Shown here: piece after piece, positions 1-7,873 of the stretch
Layout of the letters: each line of letters opens with the position of its first letter
How positions within the stretch are numbered: position 1 is the stretch's first letter
Assembly: GCA_012517875.1 (NCBI GenBank)
Contig: JAAYUB010000026.1
Location: forward strand, 65,134 to 129,133
Direction of reading: 5' to 3'
DNA length: 64,000 nt
Source of the DNA: Acidobacteriota bacterium
GTDB taxonomy: Bacteria; Acidobacteriota; JAAYUB01
The notes under the pieces: generated by a model
Databases searched by the model: none
Seen by the model: the letters and a program-made list of their open reading frames with translations, nothing else
Told to the model about the DNA's origin: nothing
Translations under genes and position numbers: made by a program

Positions 1-2187
1 CGCCGACAGGTCGATGGTGCAGAATTGATACACACTGTGGTAGATGATGTGAAAGTCGTAGCGGTCATACGCCTGACCGCAGCGTTCAAGCAACTGGTGG
101 AGCCGCGCCAGCGCCCAACGGTCGATTTCATGGAGGGCCCCATAGTCGCACGTGTCCCGAGCGGGATCAAAGCCCGCCAGATTGCCCAAGAGAAAACGGA
201 GCGTGTTGCGGATCTTGCGGTAAGCCTCGCGGAGCCGCGACAGGATTTCGTCGCTGATGCGCACGTCCTCGCGGTATTCCACCGAACCCACCCAGAGCCG
301 GAGGATCTCGGCGCCCGACTGACTGATCACCGCTTCGGGCTCGATCACGTTGCCCCGGCTCTTGGACATCGCCAGTCCGTCCTTGTCCAGCACCCATCCA
401 TGGGTCAGCACTTCCCGGTATGGTGCGCTGTTGCGGCAGCCCAGCGACGCCAGCAGCGACGAGTGGAACCAACCACGGTATTGGTCGCCCCCTTCAAGGT
501 ACATATCGGACGGCCAGGGCATTTCCGGGCGGTTCCGGCTGATCACCTCATAGCTGACTCCGGAGTCGAACCAGACGTCGAGAATATCGAATTCCTTGTC
601 GAACTCGGTGTGCCGACAGCTGGGGCAGGCCGTGCCCGGCGGCAGCAGTTCGGCGCTGCTGTACCGGTACCAGGCGTCGGCGCCTTCGCGTTCGAAAATC
701 TCGGCCACATGCTCCACCACCGCGGTATCCATCAGCACATCACCGCATTGGCGGCAATAGAAGACGGTGATAGGAACGCCCCAGCTCCGCTGGCGTGAGA
801 TGCACCAGTCGGGCCGGTTGGCCACCATGTTTGTGATGCGGATCTCGCCCCACTCCGGATACCACTTCGCCCGCTTGATTTCCTCCAGCGCCCTGGCGCG
901 CAGGCTGTTCTTGTCCAGCGCAATAAACCACTGCTTAGTGGAGCGAAAGACGATGGGTTTGTGGCAGCGCCAGCAATGGGGATAACTGTGTCTGATCGCC
1001 TTCGCCCGAATCAACGACCCGGTCCGCTGCATGTGTTCGACGATGGGTTCATTGGCCTCGAAGACCACCATCCCATTCCAATTGGGCACCTCGTCGGTAA
1101 ACCGGCCCTCGTTGTCCACCGGGCACAGCACCGGCAGGCTATACCGCTGGCCCGTGACATAGTCTTCCTGCCCATGCCCTGGGGCGGTGTGGACGCAACC
1201 GGTTCCCTGTTCCAGGGTGACATAATCGGCCAGGACCAGCACGGAGTCTCGGTCGATGAAGGGGTGACGGCAGACCTGACCCTCGAGGACCGCACCCTTG
1301 ACCCGGGCCAGCGCCGCACCCTGATCCAGGCCACAGTCCCGCAGGAAGTTGGGGAGGAGGCCTTCGGCCACCAGAAGCACCTCGCCGTTCACTTCCACAG
1401 CCACATAATCGTATTCCGGATGCAGCGCGATCGCCAGATTGGCCGGCAACGTCCACGGGGTTGTGGTCCAGATCACCACGCTCAGCGGCTTGCCGACAAC
1501 CTCCGGGATCGCTCGACCGAAGTCCGACTTGGCGGGAAATTTAACATAAACCGATGGGCTTTCATGATCGCTGTATTCCACCTCGGCCTCGGCCAGGGCC
1601 GTCTGGCAGGAGATGCACCAAAACACCGGTTTGGCGCCCCGGTAGACGTTGCCCATGCCGACAAAGTTGCCAAAGACGCGGGCGATCGTTGACTCATATG
1701 AGTAACTCATTGTCAAGTAGGGGTTGGCCCAGTCGCCGAAAACTCCCAGCCGCTTGAACTGCTCCCGCTGAATGCCCACGTACTTCTCGGCATAGCGGCG
1801 GCAGTGCTGCCGAAACTCCAGGATATCCATCTGCTTGCTGCCGAATCCCAGCTCCGCCTCCATCCGTTTCTCGATGGGCAGGCCATGACAATCCCACCCG
1901 GGGATGTAGGGGCTGAAGAATCCCTTCATGGACTTGTACTTGACGACAAAATCCTTGAGGACTTTGTTCAGCGCGGTGCCCAGGTGAATGTTGCCGTTGG
2001 CGTACGGAGGTCCGTCGTGCAGGATGTAAGCGGGATGCCCCGCGTTTTTCCGCAGAATTTTCTCATACAATCCGATGGACTCCCAAAATTGGAGCATCTT
2101 CGGCTCGTTCTGCACCAGGTTGGCCTGCATCTTGAAATTTGTACGCGGCAGATTGACGGAATCCTTCACACTGAACGGCTTGTCCAC
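1..2187 (-). CDS. ileS: isoleucine--tRNA ligase, N-terminal 729 residues (3' end beyond window)
   Basis: Class I aminoacyl-tRNA synthetase that charges tRNA-Ile in the cytoplasm. Seen: the nucleotide-binding motif as GNIHLGT at residues 65-71 (His68, Gly70; the usual last His is Thr), the CP1 editing-domain motifs TTTPWTLPANLA and HTAPGHGQEDY, and the KMSKS-type loop MSKSRGN near residue 607. The family is usually about 930 residues, so roughly the last 200, including the zinc-binding tail, lie left of the window. The start is GTG at 2187, preceded by AGGAG with a normal spacing; no in-frame ATG lies upstream. A promoter lies just upstream. Function is certain from the motifs; only completeness is unknown. 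Confidence 0.97.
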   Translation of the reverse strand, partial: MDKPFSVKDSVNLPRTNFKMQANLVQNEPKMLQFWESIGLYEKILRKNAGHPAYILHDGPPYANGNIHLGTALNKVLKDFVVKYKSMKGFFSPYIPGWDCHGLPIEKRMEAELGFGSKQMDILEFRQHCRRYAEKYVGIQREQFKRLGVFGDWANPYLTMSYSYESTIARVFGNFVGMGNVYRGAKPVFWCISCQTALAEAEVEYSDHESPSVYVKFPAKSDFGRAIPEVVGKPLSVVIWTTTPWTLPANLAIALHPEYDYVAVEVNGEVLLVAEGLLPNFLRDCGLDQGAALARVKGAVLEGQVCRHPFIDRDSVLVLADYVTLEQGTGCVHTAPGHGQEDYVTGQRYSLPVLCPVDNEGRFTDEVPNWNGMVVFEANEPIVEHMQRTGSLIRAKAIRHSYPHCWRCHKPIVFRSTKQWFIALDKNSLRARALEEIKRAKWYPEWGEIRITNMVANRPDWCISRQRSWGVPITVFYCRQCGDVLMDTAVVEHVAEIFEREGADAWYRYSSAELLPPGTACPSCRHTEFDKEFDILDVWFDSGVSYEVISRNRPEMPWPSDMYLEGGDQYRGWFHSSLLASLGCRNSAPYREVLTHGWVLDKDGLAMSKSRGNVIEPEAVISQSGAEILRLWVGSVEYREDVRISDEILSRLREAYRKIRNTLRFLLGNLAGFDPARDTCDYGALHEIDRWALARLHQLLERCGQAYDRYDFHIIYHSVYQFCTIDLSA

Positions 2188-2223
2188 GGGGACACTCTCC
2201 TGACGGTTTTCGTTAAGCGCGGC

Positions 2224-2252
2224 ATTATAAGCACTTGATCCCGGAAAGTAAA
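2224..2252 (-). promoter_or_regulatory. sigma70-type promoter of ileS
   Basis: On the minus strand TTTACT (-35, 4/6), a 17-bp spacer and a perfect TATAAT (-10). It ends about 37 bp before the ileS GTG start, leaving a short leader without an obvious T-box or other riboswitch. Confidence 0.6.
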
Positions 2253-2285
2253 TGAGGATTTCCGTTCTGTGCTAGACTGGACGGC

Positions 2286-3008
2286 ATGATTCATCCGCTC
2301 CTGGCAATCGCCGATGGCCTGACCACCCGGATTGATGGCCTGCGCTTCGGCCCTCCGGTGAGTTGTGCATACAATCCGCTGGTGTATGCCCGCCCGGCTT
2401 ACGCCGCCTACGTCGGCCGCTACGGGGCCGCCCGCAAGGAATTTCTACTCCTGGGTATGAACCCGGGTCCGTGGGGCATGGTGCAGACCGGAATACCGTT
2501 CGGCGAAGTGTCCGCCGTTCGCAATTGGCTGGGTATCGAAGCTAGTGTGGGACGGCCGGCTATACAGCATCCGAGCCGGCCCGTGCTCGGTTTCGCCTGC
2601 CGGCGCAGCGAAGTGAGCGGCCGCCGTCTCTGGGGATGGATCCAGGGGCGCTGGGGAACCCCGGCGGCATTTTTCCAGCGCGGCTTTGTCGCCAATTATT
2701 GTCCCTTGGCGTTTTTCAGCGCCACGGGGGCCAACCTGACACCCGACAAGCTGCCGGTGCGCGATCGGGCCCCGCTGTTGTCCGCCTGCGACGAGGCTTT
2801 GCGCGCCACTGTCGCCTGGTTGCGCCCGCGATGGGTGATCGGCATCGGGCGATTCGCGGCGCAGCGCTCTGCGACAGCGCTGGTGGGTTTTTCTGTCCGC
2901 ACGGGCTGCCTGCCGCACCCGAGTCCGGCGAGTCCCCTCGCCAACCGGGGGTGGGAAACGGTCGCCGACTCCGCCTGGTCGGCCCTCGGTATCTCCCGCA
3001 CATCATGA
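2286..3008 (+). CDS. SMUG1-type uracil-DNA glycosylase
   Basis: Base-excision repair enzyme that removes uracil (and some oxidised pyrimidines) from DNA. Seen: the SMUG1 motif GMNPGPWGMVQTG at residues 58-70, followed by PFGEVSAVRNWLGI, and the second active-site motif LPHPSPASP near residue 210, followed by the ANRGW that animal SMUG1 also shows. The length of 240 residues is normal for the family. It is divergent from ileS, and a Usp gene follows 152 bp downstream. SMUG1 homologues occur in a limited set of bacteria, so ung-like family 1 is excluded by the motifs rather than by length. Assignment to the SMUG1 family is strong; substrate range is not visible. Confidence 0.93.
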   Translation: MIHPLLAIADGLTTRIDGLRFGPPVSCAYNPLVYARPAYAAYVGRYGAARKEFLLLGMNPGPWGMVQTGIPFGEVSAVRNWLGIEASVGRPAIQHPSRPVLGFACRRSEVSGRRLWGWIQGRWGTPAAFFQRGFVANYCPLAFFSATGANLTPDKLPVRDRAPLLSACDEALRATVAWLRPRWVIGIGRFAAQRSATALVGFSVRTGCLPHPSPASPLANRGWETVADSAWSALGISRTS

Positions 3009-3160
3009 GCCGACGGCGAACGCCGGCTCGTGCGCGTTGCACTGGCGACCATCCGGCGGGCTTCCAGGTAGTGCCGAAGGAAATTGCCCGGACGGCCCCT
3101 TTCTTTCCAGCAAACCCTGCGGGTATAATACTGTCCAAGCCACTTGTCGGAGAGAATACC

Positions 3161-3601
3161 ATGCTGCAGATTCACAGAATCCTGGCGCCGGTAGAATTTG
3201 ACGACTTGATCGACGACGTCGCCCGCACCGCCGTGCAGTTTGCCCACTTGTTCAAGGCGACGGTCTGCTTTCTGCACGTCGACGACCCACTGGCCGGTGC
3301 GCCGAGCCTGGTCGCCGGCTCCCTACACACACCTCGGCACACCAGCGATGAACTCCGCGAGCGGATTCTGGAATTCGTCCCGGCGGAATTTCTCTCATCG
3401 GTTTCGGCCTCATACCACACGGCCGCCGGAGATCCCGTCGAGGAAATCGTGCGCTTCACAAAAAAGCACGGCATTGATTTGATCATCCTGGGCAATTCAG
3501 CCAAGAGCGCGTTCGCCCGCCTGTTTTTCACATCCATCGAGGAAGCCGTGATTCACAAGGCCCCCTGTCACGTCCTGACCGTCGTGCAGAAGAAGCAGTA
3601 G
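3161..3601 (+). CDS. universal stress protein (UspA-like)
   Basis: Single Usp domain of 146 residues beginning MLQIHRILAPVEF and ending in the typical HKAPCHVLTVV strand. The stretch that carries the G-x2-G-x9-G(S/T) ATP-binding glycines in MJ0577-type proteins reads GNSAKSAFARLFFTS here. It keeps only the first glycine, so this is more likely a non-ATP-binding, UspA-like member. The ATG at 3161 was chosen because it begins the Usp fold; the longer open frame from 2636 overlaps the glycosylase gene and is an artefact. A perfect TATAAT at 3124-3129 lies upstream, with a poor -35. Confidence 0.88.
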   Translation: MLQIHRILAPVEFDDLIDDVARTAVQFAHLFKATVCFLHVDDPLAGAPSLVAGSLHTPRHTSDELRERILEFVPAEFLSSVSASYHTAAGDPVEEIVRFTKKHGIDLIILGNSAKSAFARLFFTSIEEAVIHKAPCHVLTVVQKKQ

Positions 3602-3738
3602 ACGCTTTTTATTTGATCCGAGCCGGCGATTGTGCTTAAATAGGGCACCTCGGCTGTTCACCGTATCGTCCAAAACAAACAATCCATGCCAGCCACGTGG
3701 AGTTGGACGAGGGGTTTTTCGGTCTGAAGGGACACCGT

Positions 3739-5064
3739 ATGAATCAGTGGAAGCAGATTCTTCAGAAGGTCAAGGGCGAAGTTTCGTCCGAGTGCTACAA
3801 GACCTGGTTCGAATCCACGGAGGCCGCCCGGGTAACCGCCGACGAGATCCTCGTCCGCGTCCCGAACAAATACTACAAAGAATGGATCACGGAGAACTTT
3901 TCCGACCTGCTCCAGAGCATTCAGCAGTCGCTGGATCTCGACGGCTACCGTATCCGCTTCCTGGTGGACAACGACACGACCACCAACGGATATCTGCGTC
4001 CGGAAAAGACGTTGGCCACGGGCGAACAGGCACAGGCACTACTGGGCCAGGTGCGGTTGAATCCGAAGTACCGCTTCGATTCCTTTGTCGTTGGCTCCAG
4101 CAACCAGTTTGCCCATGCTGCCGCAATGGCTGTGGCGGAACAGCCGTCCACGGCTTACAACCCGTTGTACATCTATGGCGGGGTCGGGTTGGGCAAGACA
4201 CACCTGATGCACGCGATCGGCCACTACATTCTGCTGAAACGACCCCAGGCCAAGCTGGTCTACATGTCTTCCGAACGGTTCATGAACGAGCTGATCAACT
4301 GTATCCGTTACGACAAGATGCTGTTGTTCCGCGAACGGTACCGAAACATCGACGTCTTGCTGGTGGACGATATTCAGTTCCTGTCTGGCAAGGATCGGAC
4401 TCAGGAGGAGTTTTTCCACACCTTCAACGCCCTGTACGACTCCCAGAAGCAAATCGTCATCAGCAGTGATTGTCCGCCCAAAGAGATTCCCAACATCGAA
4501 GAACGTCTGCACTCACGGTTCGAGTGGGGCTTGATTGCCGACATCCAGCCGCCGGAGCTGGAGACCAAAATCGCCATTCTCCGCAAGAAGGCGGAGATCG
4601 AAGGCGTACCTATCCCCGACGATGTGATTTATTACATTGCCTCAAACATCAAATCGAATATCCGCGAGCTGGAAGGTTCGCTGATCCGACTCATCGCTTA
4701 CTCGTCGTTGACCGGTGAGAAATTGGATCTCACCCTGGCCAAGCGGATTTTGACCAACATCAAGTCGCCGGAGCAGCGCATCGTCACCATCAACCGGGTC
4801 CAAAAGGTGGTGGCCGAGTTTTTCAAGATCAAGGTGTCTGACCTGATATCCAAAAACAACTCGCGCGCGATCGCCGAACCCCGTCAGATCGCCATGTACC
4901 TCTGCAAGCGTCACACAGATCACTCTCTTCCCCGAATCGGCAAGGAATTCGGGGGCAAACATCACACGACCGTCCTTTATGCCGTTGAGAAGATCGATCA
5001 GCGAAAAGAAAAAGATCCCGAACTCCGCGCGACCCTGAACCGGCTTCGTGCTCTACTTGACTAA
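3739..5064 (+). CDS. dnaA: chromosomal replication initiator protein DnaA
   Basis: AAA+ ATPase that binds DnaA boxes and opens oriC. Domain I starts MNQWKQILQKVKGEVSSECY. Walker A is GGVGLGKTHL near residues 147-156 and Walker B is LLVDDIQF. The domain IV signature reads CKRHTDHSLPRIGKEFGGKHHTTV. The length of 441 residues is normal. Start chosen at ATG 3739, with AAGGGA upstream; an earlier in-frame ATG at 3697 adds 14 residues unlike the family. It lies upstream of the AT-rich candidate origin and dnaN, in the same orientation. Confidence 0.98.
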   Translation: MNQWKQILQKVKGEVSSECYKTWFESTEAARVTADEILVRVPNKYYKEWITENFSDLLQSIQQSLDLDGYRIRFLVDNDTTTNGYLRPEKTLATGEQAQALLGQVRLNPKYRFDSFVVGSSNQFAHAAAMAVAEQPSTAYNPLYIYGGVGLGKTHLMHAIGHYILLKRPQAKLVYMSSERFMNELINCIRYDKMLLFRERYRNIDVLLVDDIQFLSGKDRTQEEFFHTFNALYDSQKQIVISSDCPPKEIPNIEERLHSRFEWGLIADIQPPELETKIAILRKKAEIEGVPIPDDVIYYIASNIKSNIRELEGSLIRLIAYSSLTGEKLDLTLAKRILTNIKSPEQRIVTINRVQKVVAEFFKIKVSDLISKNNSRAIAEPRQIAMYLCKRHTDHSLPRIGKEFGGKHHTTVLYAVEKIDQRKEKDPELRATLNRLRALLD

Positions 5065-5313
5065 ACGATCCACATTTTCACAACCATTCTGTGGAAAAGT
5101 CTGTGATTTTTCTTTGGAAAATATTTCCGTCTGCTTCTGTTCACTGTTATTCACAGCTCGGCGATCGTTCCTAAACATTTTTTTCAACAAAACAACTGGT
5201 TCATGCTACAATCATTCCGTTGATTATCATCACTTTCCACAGGCACTATTACTACTACTGGTCCATCCGTTATAAATTTTACGATTGATCAGGAAATAGG
5301 ACAGGAGTTGCCG
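5065..5313 (+). other. oriC: candidate oriC between dnaA and dnaN
   Basis: A 249-bp AT-rich spacer in a GC-rich region. DnaA-box-like 9-mers (consensus TTATNCACA): TTATTCACA at 5147-5155 (exact), TTTTCCACA on the minus strand at 5090-5098 (one mismatch), and weaker matches at 5066-5074, 5074-5082 and 5233-5241 (two mismatches each). A T-rich stretch at 5175-5185 and the TATAAATTTTA segment near 5271 could be unwinding elements. TACAAT at 5207-5212, with TCAACA 17 bp upstream, could be the dnaN promoter. The dnaA-dnaN position supports this; it has not been tested by GC skew. Confidence 0.65.
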
Positions 5314-6429
5314 ATGAGATTCAAAGTCAAGCGACAGGACATCCTAACCGAACTGAGCTACATCACGCCCATCGTGGAAAAAAGCTCCAAGATGCCCATC
5401 CTCGCTCATGTCCTGGTGGAACCCCGCGCGGAGGCACAGAGTCTGACACTAGCCGGCAGTGACCTGACCGTGAGCATCAAGTCGACCTGTCCGGCCGCGG
5501 TCGAGGAGGAAGGCGCACTCGCGATGCCGGCTCGGGAACTGACCGACATCATCCGGTTCATGCCGGAGTCGGCTGAGATCGAAATTTATAGCGAGGATTC
5601 GGAACGGGTTATCATCAGCCACGGACGATCCAAGTCGCGGATGGTCTGCTTGCCGGTGGATACTTTTCCCATCATCTCCATGTTCCAAGGGGAGTTTCTC
5701 GACATACCGGGAGACATCCTGCGGCGGATGGTTCAGATGACCATTTTCTCGACAACCCAGGAGCAGTCGCGGTTTGCGCTGAACGGTTTGCTGCTGCTCA
5801 TGAATAATAATTTTTTGAAAATGGTGTCCACCGACGGACACCGGATGGCTTATGTGGAAGCGCCGAAGGTTTTGGAAAACCTGGAAACCGATATCCGCAT
5901 TCTGATTCCCAAGAAAACCGTGTTGGAATTGTCACGGATGTTGTCGAAAGAGCAACTGATTGTGCAGTTTGCTCACAACGAGAACAACCTCTTTTTCCGC
6001 ATTGAGAACAGGCTTCTCGTCTCGCGGCTGCTGGCGGGGCAGTTTCCGAACTATGAAATGGTCATCCCACGCAGCCTGCACCACCGATTTGTCCTGAAAA
6101 CCAACGAATTGCGGGCGGTCATCAACCGGCTCAACGTGCTCGCCGATGAAGTTTCGAAGCGGATCATCTTTCGGATGGAAAATGGACGAATTCTGCTGCG
6201 TTCAGAGGATGTCAACAAAGGCGAAGCCGAAGAGGTGCTCGAGGTGGAATATCAGGGGGATCCGGTGGAATTGGGGTTCAATTCTCAATATCTACTGGAA
6301 TTTCTGAATGTAGTGGAGACGCCGCAGGTCAGTTTTGAATTCACCGATGAAAACATCGCTGGCATGTTCCGGCCGGCGGGAGACCTCGACTACACCTACA
6401 AGTACATTGTCATGCCGATGTCGATTTAA
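5314..6429 (+). CDS. dnaN: DNA polymerase III subunit beta (sliding clamp)
   Basis: Processivity clamp of DNA polymerase III, a ring-shaped homodimer around DNA. The 371 residues span the three clamp domains, from MRFKVKRQDILTELSYI to the C-terminal YTYKYIVMPMSI, which ends in the conserved M-P-M-(S/R) tail. Start chosen at ATG 5314, with AGGAG at 5303-5307 and a 6-nt spacing; the TTG at 5308 is in frame but too close to the ribosome site. Follows the candidate oriC and ends at a strong bidirectional terminator. Confidence 0.98.
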   Translation: MRFKVKRQDILTELSYITPIVEKSSKMPILAHVLVEPRAEAQSLTLAGSDLTVSIKSTCPAAVEEEGALAMPARELTDIIRFMPESAEIEIYSEDSERVIISHGRSKSRMVCLPVDTFPIISMFQGEFLDIPGDILRRMVQMTIFSTTQEQSRFALNGLLLLMNNNFLKMVSTDGHRMAYVEAPKVLENLETDIRILIPKKTVLELSRMLSKEQLIVQFAHNENNLFFRIENRLLVSRLLAGQFPNYEMVIPRSLHHRFVLKTNELRAVINRLNVLADEVSKRIIFRMENGRILLRSEDVNKGEAEEVLEVEYQGDPVELGFNSQYLLEFLNVVETPQVSFEFTDENIAGMFRPAGDLDYTYKYIVMPMSI

Positions 6430-6530
6430 CACCACACGCGAGATGACGTCCGACATCGGGCCGGGCCGGCCGAAGTTCGTTGTTCTGCAACGAGCGGTAA
6501 GCTACCCGCAGGGATCCGTCCAGCAATTCA

Positions 6531-6570
6531 AAAAAAAGGTCAGGCACTTGTGCCTGACCCTGTTTTTTTT
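6531..6570. terminator. bidirectional intrinsic terminator between dnaN and hup
   Basis: Perfect 10-bp stem GGTCAGGCAC/GTGCCTGACC at 6538-6547 and 6550-6559, with TGTTTTTTTT on the right and a run of seven A on the left. It can therefore stop dnaN transcription (plus) and hup transcription (minus), which converge here. Confidence 0.9.
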
Positions 6571-6585
6571 CTGTTCTGGGATGAA

Positions 6586-6855
6586 CTAGAAGCGATCTTT
6601 CAGCGCCTTGCCCGGCGTGAACTTCGGGACCTTGCGGGCCGCGATCTTCAGGGGCGCGCCGGTCTTGGGGTTGCGGCCGATGCGGGCTTTCCGGTGGCTG
6701 ACAGAGAAGGTGCCGAAACCGACGATGGTCACCCGGCGGTTCTTGGACAGTTCCTTGGCAATGCCCTCAATGATCGCGTTGAAGGCCTTGGTTGCCTGGG
6801 TCTGGGTGATGTCTGCGTCGTTCGACATCTTCTTGATCAGATCTGCTTTGTTCAT
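6586..6855 (-). CDS. HU family DNA-binding protein
   Basis: Nucleoid-associated histone-like protein of 89 residues, MNKADLIKKMSN to the C-terminal FTPGKALKDRF. The beta-arm motif GRNPKTGAPLKI, which intercalates in the DNA minor groove, is intact. Good ribosome site (AGGAGG) 4-5 nt before ATG 6855. Only 15 bp separate it from the response regulator upstream on the same strand, so the two are probably co-transcribed. Confidence 0.96.
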   Translation of the reverse strand: MNKADLIKKMSNDADITQTQATKAFNAIIEGIAKELSKNRRVTIVGFGTFSVSHRKARIGRNPKTGAPLKIAARKVPKFTPGKALKDRF

Positions 6856-6870
6856 AGTACCTCCTAAAGG

Positions 6871-7599
6871 TTAGGTTTTGGGTTGATAATCCTCGTTAAA
6901 CTTGTATCCAACACCCCACACGGTGACGACGATCTCCGGGTGTTCGGGATTGGATTCGACTTTAGCGCGCAGACGGTTGATGTGGGAGTCGATCGTCCGG
7001 TGATAACCGCGGTAGTTGTCGCCCCACACCTTCTCCAACAGATCCTCCCGACTGAACGCGCGGCCGGGATTGGACAAGAAGAGCCGCATCAGTTCAAACT
7101 CTTTCGGCGTGAGCTCGATTTTCTTCTTGCCAATCTTTAAAATCCGGTTCTTAAGGTCCATGGTGATATTGCCATGCTGCAGCAGATTGGCGGCAGCGGC
7201 GCTGTCCAGCGCCTTGGCTTGGAGGATCTGCCTGCGGAGGACGGCCTTGATCCTGGCTTCGAGCTCGCGCAGGCTGAACGGCTTGGGGACATAGTCGTCG
7301 GCACCGACCTCAAGGCCGACGATCTTGTCGACGACGTCACCCTTGGACGTCAGCATGATGATGGGGCAATACAGCGGCAGCCGGCGGACGGATCGGCATA
7401 ATTCCACTCCGTCCACTTTTGGCATGATAATGTCCAGAATAATCAGATCCGGTTTGAACTCAAGGAAGGCATCCATGAACTGATCGGGGTCATTCAGGCC
7501 GCGTGGTTCGTAGCCGATCCGCTCGAGATAGGCGGCGATGGATCGAGTGACCTCGGGTTCGTCGTCAACGATCAAGATCTTCAATTGCTTTTCTGTCAT
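6871..7599 (-). CDS. OmpR/PhoB-family response regulator
   Basis: Two-domain transcription regulator of 242 residues. The receiver has the acidic pair DDE at 12-14, the phospho-acceptor Asp56 in LIILDIIMP, the Thr in MLTSKG and the Lys in VPKPFS. The C-terminal winged-helix (trans_reg_C) domain covers about 140-236 and contains LTPKEFELMRLF and the recognition helix of HRTIDSHINRLRAKV. No kinase gene is adjacent, so the partner is unknown. Upstream of hup in a likely two-gene unit. Confidence 0.93.
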   Translation of the reverse strand: MTEKQLKILIVDDEPEVTRSIAAYLERIGYEPRGLNDPDQFMDAFLEFKPDLIILDIIMPKVDGVELCRSVRRLPLYCPIIMLTSKGDVVDKIVGLEVGADDYVPKPFSLRELEARIKAVLRRQILQAKALDSAAAANLLQHGNITMDLKNRILKIGKKKIELTPKEFELMRLFLSNPGRAFSREDLLEKVWGDNYRGYHRTIDSHINRLRAKVESNPEHPEIVVTVWGVGYKFNEDYQPKT

Positions 7600-7639
7600 G
7601 GTGCCCGTCTGATAAGGGTTTGCCCCCTTGACGGATTCA

Positions 7640-7668
7640 TAAATAGATCAAAAACCCTTGCAGTTCAA
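7640..7668 (-). promoter_or_regulatory. possible promoter of the regulator-hup unit
   Basis: TTGAAC (4/6), a 17-bp spacer and TATTTA (3/6) on the minus strand, about 40 bp before the regulator start, in an AT-rich patch. The -10 is weak. The rest of 7669-7873 is AT-rich with T and A runs but shows no gene. Confidence 0.35.
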
Positions 7669-7873
7669 GAAAAAAATGGCAGGGGGAAAAAGATTTTTTT
7701 TATTTTCGTTAACTTTTCTTCATAATGTCGGGATTCGGGAAATCGCCGAATTTCCGATTCCGTTCCCGCACAAGGAGCCTGCCGCGGCTTCTCCTGTGCG
7801 TTCCCTTGCGCACCGCTGCTCAGAAAGAAAGTGGTTGTCACCGTGATATGTTCAAGGAGTGGCGATGGCGAGG

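Noticed and set aside
2636-3160. Long open frame reading into the Usp gene from inside the uracil-DNA glycosylase gene
   Set aside because: It overlaps a clear gene in another frame; only the part from 3161 matches the Usp family.
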